This document shows positions 48,856 through 59,335 of a stretch of DNA of 64,000 nucleotides, piece after piece (position 1 is the first letter of the stretch; each line of letters begins with the position of its first letter). This stretch comes from Epiperipatus broadwayi (taxonomy: Eukaryota; Onychophora; Udeonychophora; Euonychophora; Peripatidae): NCBI GenBank assembly GCA_028023455.1, contig JAQFVV010000560.1:296501-360500 (forward strand), given 5' to 3'. The notes beneath the pieces were generated by a model. It saw nothing but the letters and a program-made list of their open reading frames with translations. It was not told the DNA's origin and did no database searches. Position numbers and translations under genes: made by a program.

Positions 48856-51136
48856 TGTAACGAGCACAGACGTTTGTTACATTGGTGTTTTTTTTTAAAT
48901 TTTATGTAACGAGCACAGACGTTCGTTACATTGTTTTTTTTTTTAAATTTATTAAACATGAAAGTAAATTAAAAAGTTTGCATTTAAAAATTTTCTTTAA
49001 GAATTAAAAATTGAAATTAAATATCATCTTAAACTCTTATATATTAATTAAATCGCACAGATAATGAAAAATTATTAAAATAAAACTTTATTAAAGAAAA
49101 AGTATTTTAAAACTAAATTTTAAAAAGATTTGGAGATGAAATTATATCTTTAAATTTATCTTTAAATATATTTTTGATTTGGAAAACAGGTTAATTAATC
49201 AGAAATGGAAATGATTGTTAGTTAGTTAAATGTAAACCAGCCTTCAGCATTTAAATGTAAAAACACCGGTCAGATAAGAAAACAATAAAAACTGTTAGCA
49301 AATAAGAAGAAATCCCTATGGATTCGGACCGCAGCGAAAGGACCATCGCATCGGTGACGTAATGTAAATTCAATCCTTCACATTAATATAAAAGGAAAAT
49401 TTGGAAATTATTAATCAGTGACTGGAAATTGATTATTACGATGTGACTATATGTAGTAGCCCGGAGTTGGAGGAATTGACAGACGCACGGTCAATTCTTT
49501 CAGCTGTTAAAGAAGGGAGAAATGAACTATCATTTCCTACATTGAGGACCAACTAAATTAAAAAACCTCCGAATGAATAAATAAAACAACGGCTAAATGG
49601 ATACCAATTTTAGGACGGTGTGGGAATTTACGTACATGGCAAGCAACGGATAAAGTTGGACGTTTTAAAAATCGTAAGAACTTATATATTCACTTGAAAC
49701 AATAAGAACTCTAAATTTTAAAACTTTTTAGTAAATAATGCAATAGAATCCTATCTGACCAAACTAAATTCTTCATTAATAATGTTATTTGATGTATTTT
49801 TTTTCTTATTTATTTTGTAAAATCATTTCCATTTATTTATTTTTTGTTCTTTAAGTTTTATTATGATTGTTGTTTTCCGTTAAATTAATTATATAAATGT
49901 TAAATTTAAGTCGGGCGTGAATGGCTGTATAGATTTGTAAAGTTATATTAGGGGAGGGTAATCTTGGGTTATTTGTTTCGTGGTTAAATTGGGTCAATGG
50001 ATTGGATATATTGGTGTGATTAGTAGATGTAATATTGATTCGCTACGGGCAGAATCGCTTCATACGCCGCACACTTCCGTTTGCCTATGGAAGGAATTAT
50101 AAGTCGGATACCGCAGTTCCTTTCTATGGAGTTTTTTGTTTTATTGCTCTTCTTTGCAGATAGATGTAATATTCCTATCTCATGAGAAGCAATTTCTTCT
50201 CTTAACTTTTTGTGCTGACATATTTTATTACATTGAATACATCGATATATCAGATGAATTGATGCCAGTTTGACTACGAATTTTAACCTAAGGTTAAATA
50301 GGGATAGAATGTTTATTTTCAAAAGCAAATTTATGTGGTCTATTCATACTCGATTCTAAATAAAAATGCATTAAACTTAAGTTGTTTATAGACGCTTGCA
50401 TGGATTGTTTATCGGTTAACTATGTTTTGCGTTTTTATATTTGATCAAAATATCTAGACATCCGATAAATAATGATTCCTTACGGTGAGTATCTAAAATG
50501 TATTTATTCGGATGTCTTTTAAGTTATTGGTGACAATGCAAGTATCTTATGATGAATACTATTGGGTTACGTAGAAATTTCCCTCCGCAATTGTCAGTAA
50601 TCAATAATTTTGTATTTTGATCGTTTATGTTTACTTTGAAATGTTTTTGACCGTGAAATCTATGTAACCGATCTATATTCAACATTATAAACAAGCTTTC
50701 CTAAATTTATCTGTGCAAACTTAATTAAAATGTAAAATTAGAATATAATAGTAATTAAATGTAAATTAAAGTCAAAAATCTAAGGTAAAGTTAAAAATAA
50801 TGTTAAATGTTAAAATGTAAAACTAATACTAAAATAATTTTAAATCTTATATATATGTGAAATAAATAAATGTTTGTGTGTTAATTACTGGCAGTGGCTT
50901 ATTTTATTCTTTTTTTATATATATGCTCTTAGATTATCTTATTAAATCTCTGCTATTCCACTGAGCTAGTGACATGGGCTAACGACCGGAACCAAAATAT
51001 TTAAAAAAGGAAAAAAAAAATTTTTTTTTTTTTTGACTTACGTATCTGCCTACTTTATAAATTTTTCTAGGTTCAAATGCCTAGATGGCGCCCTGTAGTG
51101 CAGTTTACGTTAAGTCACATTCTCCGGATCGTTACA
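48856..51136 (+). mobile_element. LTR-C right LTR, 2281 bp
   Basis: Near-identical to the left LTR. TATAAAAGG is at 49387-49395 and ATC|GTAAGA at 49673/49674. The antisense 102-codon frames at 47011-47319 and 50020-50328 correspond in the two LTRs but are broken in the diverged relative, so I treat them as chance. The right end GTTACA is followed by (TA)n. Confidence 0.82.
49387..49679 (+). promoter_or_regulatory. LTR-C right TATA box, leader exon and splice donor
   Basis: Identical layout and spacing to the left LTR. Confidence 0.55.
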
Positions 51137-51693
51137 ATATATATATATAATTTAAAATCATGCGTATAATAAATAATACACATGATACATTATAAATCTA
51201 CCTATTGTGTCATTACAATGATTCAGTGTGTGTTGTATGTTTATATACGATAACATCCATTCACACTAGATTAATACTAGAATGTATTCTGATATTAGTT
51301 ATGTATGTTTAAAAATATATTATGTTAATTGTCATGTAAGATTCAATTTGGAATATAATAAAACGTACTTCCAAATTGAAATAATTTAAAAACGTTTACC
51401 TTAGTCAGCTGTCATTTCCATCAGAGTATATATCAAAATATCAATATTTAAATTTTATTAAATAAAAAAAAAAATAAAGTATTCATCTTATCAGTTCCCC
51501 ACTTTAATATACGAAATAATTTTTCTAAGTAATTATAATTATCCACAAAGGAAATAAAGTTTAAGAGTTCTTAAATTATACAATGAAGTAATCCAAGGCG
51601 AGAAAGAATATGGTTTTATATCCCTCCTTAGACGAAATAAAATGATGATGAATGTTGAAACATAAAGTTCATTGATTATCCTTCGAAGAGGCA
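51137..51693. other. Non-coding flank right of LTR-C
   Basis: Starts with a short TA run. No frame or repeat recognised before duplicated segment A'. Confidence 0.5.
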
Positions 51694-52063
51694 ATCCAGA
51701 TATTCATTCTTTAAATATTTATGTAGTAAAATATTTAACATCTTCTTCAATATAATACTCCAATATTAAAGCAGCTTTTTAAATGAGAATTACAACGATT
51801 ATATTTTAGGCCTTGATTAAGTAGGAATAAATTTACGTGTTCGGGTTTAAAACATCAGTAGAAATCCCTGGCATAAATATCTAGCCACAAAACATCTTTA
51901 TAAATTTTTGTCTTCTTAAATATATATTTTGTAAATTAATTTCGAAGACATTGATAACTTTTATAACCTTGTTAATTACAATGATTATTTTTTATAGTTC
52001 TTTATAATATTCAAAGGCAGTAAATTAATTACTTGAACTAGGTTTTAAAATATTGAATCTTCT
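51694..52063. repeat. Duplicated segment A'
   Basis: 370-bp partner of 44851-45221. The visible differences are about two or three bases, for example gtattg/gccttg and ttgtaacc/ttataacc. Confidence 0.93.
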
Positions 52064-52642
52064 TTTTTTTTATTTTTTCTTAAATGTGTTCTAAATTCAA
52101 ACACATTTAAATTTACAAATGTAGTTCTTGCCTTGATAACTAAATAGAATAATATTGTTATAACAATATTAGTTTGTTTTTATACTGGATTTATTTCAGC
52201 AAGCATATCACATAATCACGCTCACGCTCTCTATTGTTTAACATATACAATTTGTAATGAACCCCAAACATTTATTTCCTTTGTTTCAACTGATAAAAAT
52301 GTAATGTTGACTTAAGGTTTTGTCAAATGTCAAGTTTTATATTAACAAAAAAAAAATACTATTAGTTATAAACATTTTATTTATGTGTGTGTATAAATAA
52401 ACTAGAATTATCCATTTTTAGAATTATTCTTTTAATACTAACTAGTCTATATATATATATATATATATATATATTAATATATATTAAAATAATAATTATA
52501 TATATATATATATATATATATAGCTGATACATGAAAAGCTTAAGATAGGTGTAAGGTATTTATATCTGTTGATTCGATATAGGCACAGTTAAATTCACAA
52601 AGAAACACAAATTGTTTTAGGTGAGGCTCATATGGTACTTTC

Positions 52643-52676
<34 letters not shown>

Positions 52677-52705
52677 TATATATAAATCACACAGATATCT
52701 GTGTG

Positions 52706-52754
<49 letters not shown>
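52064..52754. repeat. AT-rich stretch with several (TA)n tracts and a perfect 24-bp palindrome
   Basis: TA tracts at about 52448-52475, 52497-52523, 52646-52674 and 52709-52754. The 24-bp palindrome 52685-52708 is made of aatcacacagat and its mirror. The same aatcacacagat begins the LTR-C relative on the other side of the last TA tract. Confidence 0.88.
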
Positions 52755-52759
<5 letters not shown>

Positions 52760-54715
52760 CACACAGATGGAAAAAAAATATTAAATGAAAACTTTATTAA
52801 AGGAAAAAATATTTTAAAACTAAATTTTCAGTAAAGATTTAAAGATGAAAATATATCTAAGTTTGTACAAAACAAATTAATTAATGTTATTGAAAAATGG
52901 AAATGATTATTTTAATTAGACCAAGTGAATTAGCCCTTGGGCATTTAAATGTATAAGCAATGGTCAGATAGGAAAACAATGGAAACTAATAACCAATGAA
53001 AGAAATCCATCGGGAAATCGGACCTCAATGGAAGGATCGTCATCATCGATGATGTAATGTCCATTGGATCTGAAAGTTGCATATAACAGAAAAAGTTTGG
53101 AAATAAATTTTTAGTGAGTGAAAAAAGAAAATTTAAGAGAGGATGCGATGTGTTAAGTCGGAGAGTTGGAGGTGAAGGGATTGGAAGACGCACTTTCAAT
53201 TCCTTCAATGGTTATAAAAAAAGAAAAGAAATGAAACACCATTTTTTTCTATTTTGAAGACCACAGGATCATTGGGGGATTTAATGCTGAATTCCAAATG
53301 GCAAGCAACAGATAAAGAGGAATGTTTTAAAAAGTTTAAGTACTTTATGAACATTTTCAAAACAAATTCTAAATCTGTCAGAAATTATTGCAAATAGTAT
53401 TGCCTATCTGACCAACTTAATTTATTAATAAGTAATTTTATTTGATGTATTTTTTTTAAATCATTTCCATTTTGTTTTTTTTTTGTTTTATTCTGATTTT
53501 TTTTTCTTCTTTTAAATTTTTATATAAATAAAAATCTTAAGTTGGGCGTGAATGGCTATATAGATTTGTAAAGTTATATTAAGGGAGGGTAATATTAGGT
53601 TATTCATTTCCTAGTTCAATTAGGTCAATGGATTGTATATATTGGTGCAGTTAGTAGATGTAGTATGAGGTTCTCTATGTGCAGAATCAATTTATATGCT
53701 GCACACCCCCTTCTACCTATGGAATGGGATCGTAAGTCGGCAAAAAAACCTGCAGTTTTTTTTCCTATGGAGTTTTTTTATTGCTCTTCTCATCAGATAG
53801 ATGTAGTATTACTATCTGGATGAGAATCAATTTCTTCTCTTAATGTATTTTGTGCTGCCATATTCATATTACATTGAATACATCGATATATCAGATGGAT
53901 TGATGTTGGTTTAGCTGTGAACTTTTGGTCCAGGGTTAAATAAGGATAAAATATTTTCTTTTCAAATGCAATCTATGTAGTCTATTCATATTCAGCACTC
54001 TAAATGCATTAAATTTAAGTTGGGTGTGGATGCTTGCATGGATTCGTTATCGGTTAATAATGTTTTTGGTTTCCATATTTGATCAAAATATATAGACATT
54101 CGGTATATAATGATACCTTATGGTGAGTATGTAAAATGTATTTATTCGGATGTCTTTTAAGTTATTGGTGTCAATGCGGAATCTTTTGATGAATTCCATT
54201 GGGTTTCTTGTAAATTTCCCTGTGCAATTCCACCAATGATTTTATATTTTGATTGTTTATGTTTATTTTGAAATGTTTTTAACTGTGTAATTTATGTAAC
54301 TGATCTATACTCAACATTATAAAACAAACTTTTATAAATACATCTGCGCGAGGTTATAAAAATTAAAATGTAAATTAAAATCTAAAGTAAAAGTTAAAAA
54401 TGTAGTTAAATGCTAAAGTAATCATACTAAAATGATAATGCTAAATTTTATATAAATGTGCGTAAATAAATGTTTGTGTGTTAATTACTGGCAGTGACTC
54501 TTTTTTTAAAAAAATATTCTTGATAAGAATTTATAAAATATAAATCTCTGCTGTTCCACTGAGCTAGTGACAATGCACTAACGGTCTGAATCAACCAATA
54601 TAAAATAAAAATAATTTTTTTTAACATACATATCTGCCAACTATATAAATATTCTAGGTTCAAATGCCTAGTGGTGCCCTGTAGTGCAGATACATTAAGA
54701 CTCATCTTTGAACCG

Positions 54716-54719
<4 letters not shown>
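52755..54719 (+). mobile_element. Diverged LTR-C relative, solo and 5'-truncated
   Basis: Aligns by eye with LTR-C from about its position 200 to its end: ggtcagataggaaaacaat, gtcgggcgtgaatggcta-like text, cattgaatacatcgatatatcagat, aataaatgtttgtgtgttaattactggcagtg, and the end gaaccgttata next to (TA)n. Many substitutions and indels show it is much older. The TATA box (gcatataacag near 53083) and donor (aaagtttaag near 53335) are degraded, and the first 200 bp are replaced by TA repeats. Confidence 0.82.
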
Positions 54720-54790
<71 letters not shown>

Positions 54791-55230
54791 TTTTTTTAAA
54801 TGTCTATTTAAATATATATGTATATTATCAATCTACTTTATATATCTAAATGTGCTAAAACACAGGCATTAATGAAGTTAAGTACAATTTGTAATATTAA
54901 TTGGCTGAGTGTTTTCAAGAAGTTTTATTGTTTCATAAGAAGATAAATGTTTTCAAATGGGCTCAGCTAATTAAAATTGAAATTTGTATTTAACTTAACC
55001 ATTGCCTGCATTTTACCACAATTAGACATTTTACTTGTTTAATTGGGAGAATGATATTTTTCTTTTCTTTTGTTAATATGCTTTCTGTTACATGTATATT
55101 TTATCTATTTATTATAGTTTATAATGAACTTGTTTAAGTTAATATGCAAATTTTAAAAAAAAATCATTCTAATAATATGTAAAAGTCTTAATTTCTGCAG
55201 TCAATAAACATTGGTTAATTTTTAAAAATG
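54720..55230. other. (TA)n then AT-rich non-coding
   Basis: TA tract to about 54785. Nothing recognised in the rest. Confidence 0.5.
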
Positions 55231-55692
55231 TCAAAAAAATAAATAGACTACCAACATATTATATTTATTACTGTCATAACCAAAACAATAGTTGTATTTT
55301 TCCCTAACACATTCGTACATAAAATACTGACCTTCATATAATAGCATATAGTATATATAAATATGTGGTTCTCCATTAATGATATACGTTAATGTTGCAG
55401 TTAAATTTTTATCAATTATTTCTCTAACAAATTTCCGGAAACAAAGATATCGATAGCTCCAGAAGTTATCTATTCCAGTATACTGTCTAAATGTATTTGA
55501 ATAAGAATATGACATTCCCCCTGTTACATTATAAATAGCAAGAGGACTACTATCGCTATCAAACTTAAATGTTACTCTCAACAGAACAATATTTTGGTCA
55601 TCTTCCATTGGTCTCCTTACGATAACACAGAAATTTCTTCCTTCCAACAAATAATCAGTATTTATCTGCATCAGTCCAAAAACGCACTTCAT
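55231..55692 (-). CDS. Unrecognised 153-codon frame, possible terminal exon
   Basis: The longest frame in the window that no repeat explains. It starts MKCVFGLMQINTDYLLEG, is rich in Tyr, Phe and Cys (C at positions 3, 22 and later in YLCFRKF, YECVREKYNYCFGY) and ends NMLVVYLFF. An in-frame TAG sits directly before the ATG, but TATATATAG just upstream could also be a splice acceptor, making this a last exon. Contents such as VTFKFDSDSS, LTATLTYIINGEPHIYIYY suggest a beta-rich domain, but I recognise no family and see no signal peptide. It may be a host exon, a captured gene fragment or chance. Neighbours give no help, as both sides are repeats. Confidence 0.4.
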   Translation of the reverse strand: MKCVFGLMQINTDYLLEGRNFCVIVRRPMEDDQNIVLLRVTFKFDSDSSPLAIYNVTGGMSYSYSNTFRQYTGIDNFWSYRYLCFRKFVREIIDKNLTATLTYIINGEPHIYIYYMLLYEGQYFMYECVREKYNYCFGYDSNKYNMLVVYLFF

Positions 55693-55853
55693 CTATATAT
55701 ATATAATGCAAATAAAATGACAATTATTTAAAATTATTGTAATAACAATACAAGTAGAAAATATAATGATAAAAGCCTTATAATATACTTAATTACAATT
55801 ATATTTATTATATATAATGTAACATGTGTGTTACATGGCACACAATATCAGTG

Positions 55854-55858
<5 letters not shown>

Positions 55859-55944
<86 letters not shown>
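55859..55944. repeat. (TA)n microsatellite
   Basis: About 85 bp of TA running directly into the LTR-D tail. Confidence 0.97.
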
Positions 55945-55949
<5 letters not shown>

Positions 55950-56104
55950 GGACAAACCAACTGATTGTTAAAGTAGATTTGTGTGTTCAAATATATTTGC
56001 GGACTGGAGTTTGTCCATAATATATATATATATATAAAGTTGATTTGTGTGTTCAAATGTATTTGCAGACCGGAACATCTGGGTATGTCAACCATACCAT
56101 TATA
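55945..56104 (+). mobile_element. LTR-D tail (5' LTR remnant), internally duplicated
   Basis: Matches 62752-62845: attatggacaaacc, then gatttgtgtgttcaaatg, then a cggaacatc block and a cattata/cgttaca end. Here the first half is duplicated around a TA run, and ATTATGGACAAAC (55945-55957) is mirrored at 56009-56021. The end reads ...CCATTATA where the other copy has ...CCGTTACA. Confidence 0.75.
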
Positions 56105-56106
56105 TC

Positions 56107-56125
56107 TGGTGCCCAAACGTTTAGG
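56107..56125 (+). promoter_or_regulatory. Primer-binding-site candidate of LTR-D
   Basis: TGGTGCCCAAACGTTTAGG begins two bases after the LTR-D tail. Position and TGG start fit a tRNA primer site, and TGGTGCCCAA-type sites are common in Ty3/gypsy elements. Confidence 0.65.
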
Positions 56126-56603
56126 CATGAATATATTATGGTTGCAAGGGAGGATTAGCCATTTGACAGAAATTTAAAAAAAAAAAAAATATTGAAAAAT
56201 TTTAAATTTGCCACTTATATAATAAGTTCAATTAATACTAAACCACTATTGTATATATGCCTACAACAAATAAATAACATACCTAAATATTAGATAAAAA
56301 CATAAAACATCTAAAATAAAAAATTGGTAAAAAAATCAATAAATAAATAAATAAGTGCATATAAAGAATGAATGCGGGATCAATAGACAGAGGCTTGTAA
56401 AACAATTAAATCCAGAGTAATTGATACTAAAGTAGAGAAGTTAGGCAGTGTAAAAACTAATCTAGATCTGGAGAGTCAAAATCAAATAAAAATTTGATAT
56501 AGAAGTTAAAGTTGTATATGGTATAGTTGGGGAGAATGTAAAACCCTGAGATAATTAACTATTATAATATTTTTTTATAATTAAAAGTTGTTTAAAATAA
56601 TTA

Positions 56604-57467
56604 ATGCTATTAAGAAATAGAAACAAATTATTGAGTATGGATACAGAAGTTTTCCAAGGAGAAATAAGTGATATTGAAGTAGAGAAGAGTAAAGTTAGTG
56701 ATGTTGTGATAGGTGAAGATGAGATTTGCCATGAGGGAGGGTCTTTGCCTAGTCAGACATCTGGGGAGTCTGTCACTGAAGGCGACCACTTTCCACAGAC
56801 ATGTTAAGATGATGAAATGACTATTGAGGCCCAAGAAACTATTGTTGAAATAGTTCAGTCACTTCGAATTGAAGTTGTCCAAGCTAGGGAAGAAACCATA
56901 ATAATGGCACAATTGGCCCAGATGCTCAAAGATGTGGACACAAATCTCAAAAATATGATAAGTAGTATGACAACCAAGAATGATGTTGCTGATATAAAGT
57001 CTGAAATGAACCATGAGAAAAATAATATTGAAGTAATTGCCACAGTTTCTGACCATGACACGGGAGTTACACTGGAAAGTGGAAAACTTATCAATAAGGA
57101 TACTACAATCAAAGTTTGAAATGAAATTTTGTGGTGAATTTTATCATTGGCATGATTGGTTTATCATTCGTGATCAATATAATCTCTACATTTGGAATAA
57201 TGCTATAGTTTTAAAACTGTGCTCTCTTAGTATGGGATGGTTTTCATTCATTATGGATGGAAAATTTATTACTTTATGTACTCAGCTGGCAATACTGAAC
57301 ATGATTCAAATGATGTAAAAAGCTATGAACAGTGTTTAGGTAGTCTGCAGAGAGCACATAGTCATGTTAAACTGCATATACCAGTCAACCTATTCTATCT
57401 TCATCTGGTTCAACATGTTCACTCATTGGAGATTGGTCTTTTTTATGTAAAAAAGATGATGAGATGA
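56604..57467 (+). pseudogene. Gag remnant of LTR-D element
   Basis: Three overlapping plus-strand frames form one broken structural gene downstream of the primer site. 56604-56807 is acidic (VFQGEISDIEVEKS). After a stop, 56817-57119 is coiled-coil-like (IVEIVQSLRIEVVQAREE, LKDVDTNLKNMISS). Then 57037-57318 and 57237-57467 carry a capsid-like tryptophan motif (YHWHDWFIIRDQYNLYIWNN) and AHSHVKLHIPVNLFYLHLVQ. Coiled coil followed by an aromatic capsid start is a common Ty3/gypsy Gag layout. At least two frameshifts and one stop are present. Assignment is from position and pattern. Confidence 0.6.
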
Positions 57468-58303
57468 TTATCCACCACTCAAATCAACCTCAACAAGACA
57501 ATATCTTACTAAAGAATATGCCTGTTTTTAGTTTTGAAACTAATAATGGCACTAAACACTCTTTTTTGCTGAAACTTCATTTGATCAAGAATTTTCTATT
57601 AGTTGTACTCTTCAAGTATCTAAAGATGAGATAGAAATTCATTCTATCAATTTTATTTTGGGAGAAGTGATTCCAAAAATATGTCAGAGTGACACTGATT
57701 CATATTTATTAAACTTATCCATGAATAATGTAGAAGTTGAAAGATTAAATAACCAAGAGATGCAAATTAATACAAGCATCAAATATTCAGAAAAACAAAG
57801 TTTGTTCTAGATATAAAAGTCATAAATATAGTAATAGAATCCAAAAAGGATTATTATATGCTCCAAAGATTATCACAGAAGAAAATTGTCACAATAGGCA
57901 ATCAAAATTTAAAAATATTTGCAATCATAATAATCAGATTCAGAGAAAGCTTTTAGTTATTCAAAGGATTATTATGGAAGAAAACTGTCTCTTTATAAAA
58001 GATGATTGCATTAAAGCAGGTGAAATTTATAGATTGGATAATCTTAAAAATATGTTATGGGACATAAAATGTTTCCATAATCAGAAGGATGTTCAAATCA
58101 TAGAGAATTATCAAGTGATATTGAGAACAGCCATATTAGACAGTAATATCCAAAAAGGTTCACATTACCATAAGTTATATACAATATGTATGAAGGTCCA
58201 TATACATTTATTAGGCAAATGGATGATGATGCCTAAAAAAATAGAATGTAATATGGGACAGACGTCAAAAGTTGCAGACTTGAAATGTGAAATGTTATTT
58301 TGA
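57468..58303 (+). pseudogene. Further coding relics downstream of gag, unrecognised
   Basis: Frame pieces such as ETSFDQEFSISCTLQVSKDE (about 57568) and 57974-58303 (MEENCLFIKDDCIKAGEIYR) have mixed composition unlike the AT-rich background. They show no protease DSG, RT or integrase motif that I can see. They are probably a decayed pol or gag extension. Confidence 0.4.
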
Positions 58304-59173
58304 AAATGGTCAAACCCTAATATACTTTTCCAAAAAGGGAAAATTAACTTATTGTATATATGTAAAATAGTTTTTGGTAATGTCAATGTTCAAAACAATG
58401 TTAAAAGTCAGTTGAAGCAAAGATTTCAGATACACATGTCATAAGTCATAAAAAAAAATTGAGTCATTTCAACACAATAATACTATGAATCAATAATACC
58501 ATTCATGAAAGTATATATATAATTACCCACAGTTGTACATCATGACATAAAAACTAAAGTAGTTAAAAAAAACCATGAAATGTTATATGGTAAAGCAAAA
58601 CTGAGAAGAATGAGAAGGAATATCCATATAGATTTCAGATAGGGATAGTGCTTATGAAAATTTACCAACAAAAACAAAACCCCCAAAAAACAAGTATAAG
58701 CAATTTTGAGATCACTAAAGGGATCATATGTCATAGTAAAACAGATAGATCTTAATATTTTGGGTTAAATATGAAAGGAGAGATTAGAAATACATACAGT
58801 GCTAGATATATTATATCATATATTGGTCAATCTATAGAATAGTATGAAATAAATAATTTCATCACCAACTAATAGTTAACCGTAGAAATGGTAATAAAGT
58901 TAAGAAAAAGTGAGAGAACATAAAAAAATGTTAGGGTTATATTAATTAAGATATTGTATTTATGAGGGTATGGTTCAGTAGACATACTGATATATCTTAG
59001 AACTGACCTCATTTTTTGAGCCAATTCATGCATGGCAATAGATACTCTAGTTCATGTAGTCCTCAAAATCCAGTAAGTCTCTAGGGAAGAGCAGGAGAGA
59101 GATTAGTGAACAAGGATATGTATCATCTAGAGAAACATAGATGGCGAGGTTCATACCATAAAATTGAACAGCA

Positions 59174-59204
<31 letters not shown>
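58304..59204. other. Non-coding
   Basis: AT-rich, no recognised feature. Ends in a (TA)n tract at about 59175-59200. Confidence 0.45.
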
Positions 59205-59335
59205 AATTCTAATATTTTCACGGATAAAAGCAGTCATATTATTATTACTATTTGCAGGATATTTCGTGTAGTGAAAAAGCTAAATGCTGACGTTTCAGTA
59301 CAATATCACTAAAAATCACTATCCAACAACCTATC
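59205..59335 (-). mobile_element. Penelope-like 3' tail without ORF, with hammerhead-like strand
   Basis: The text agtgaaaaagctaaatgctgac and its left flank (catattattattacta) match the tail of the Penelope-like element at 12456-12512. On the minus strand this copy keeps GAAACGTC (59289-59296), the second hammerhead core strand plus triplet, but the first strand reads GTGATAT instead of CTGANGA. Flanked by (TA)n on one side. Confidence 0.7.

Noticed and set aside
47011-50328. Matching 102-codon antisense frames in both LTR-C copies (47011-47319 and 50020-50328)
   Set aside because: They match because the LTRs are duplicates. The diverged relative at 53640-53990 has indels that break the frame, so coding selection is not supported.
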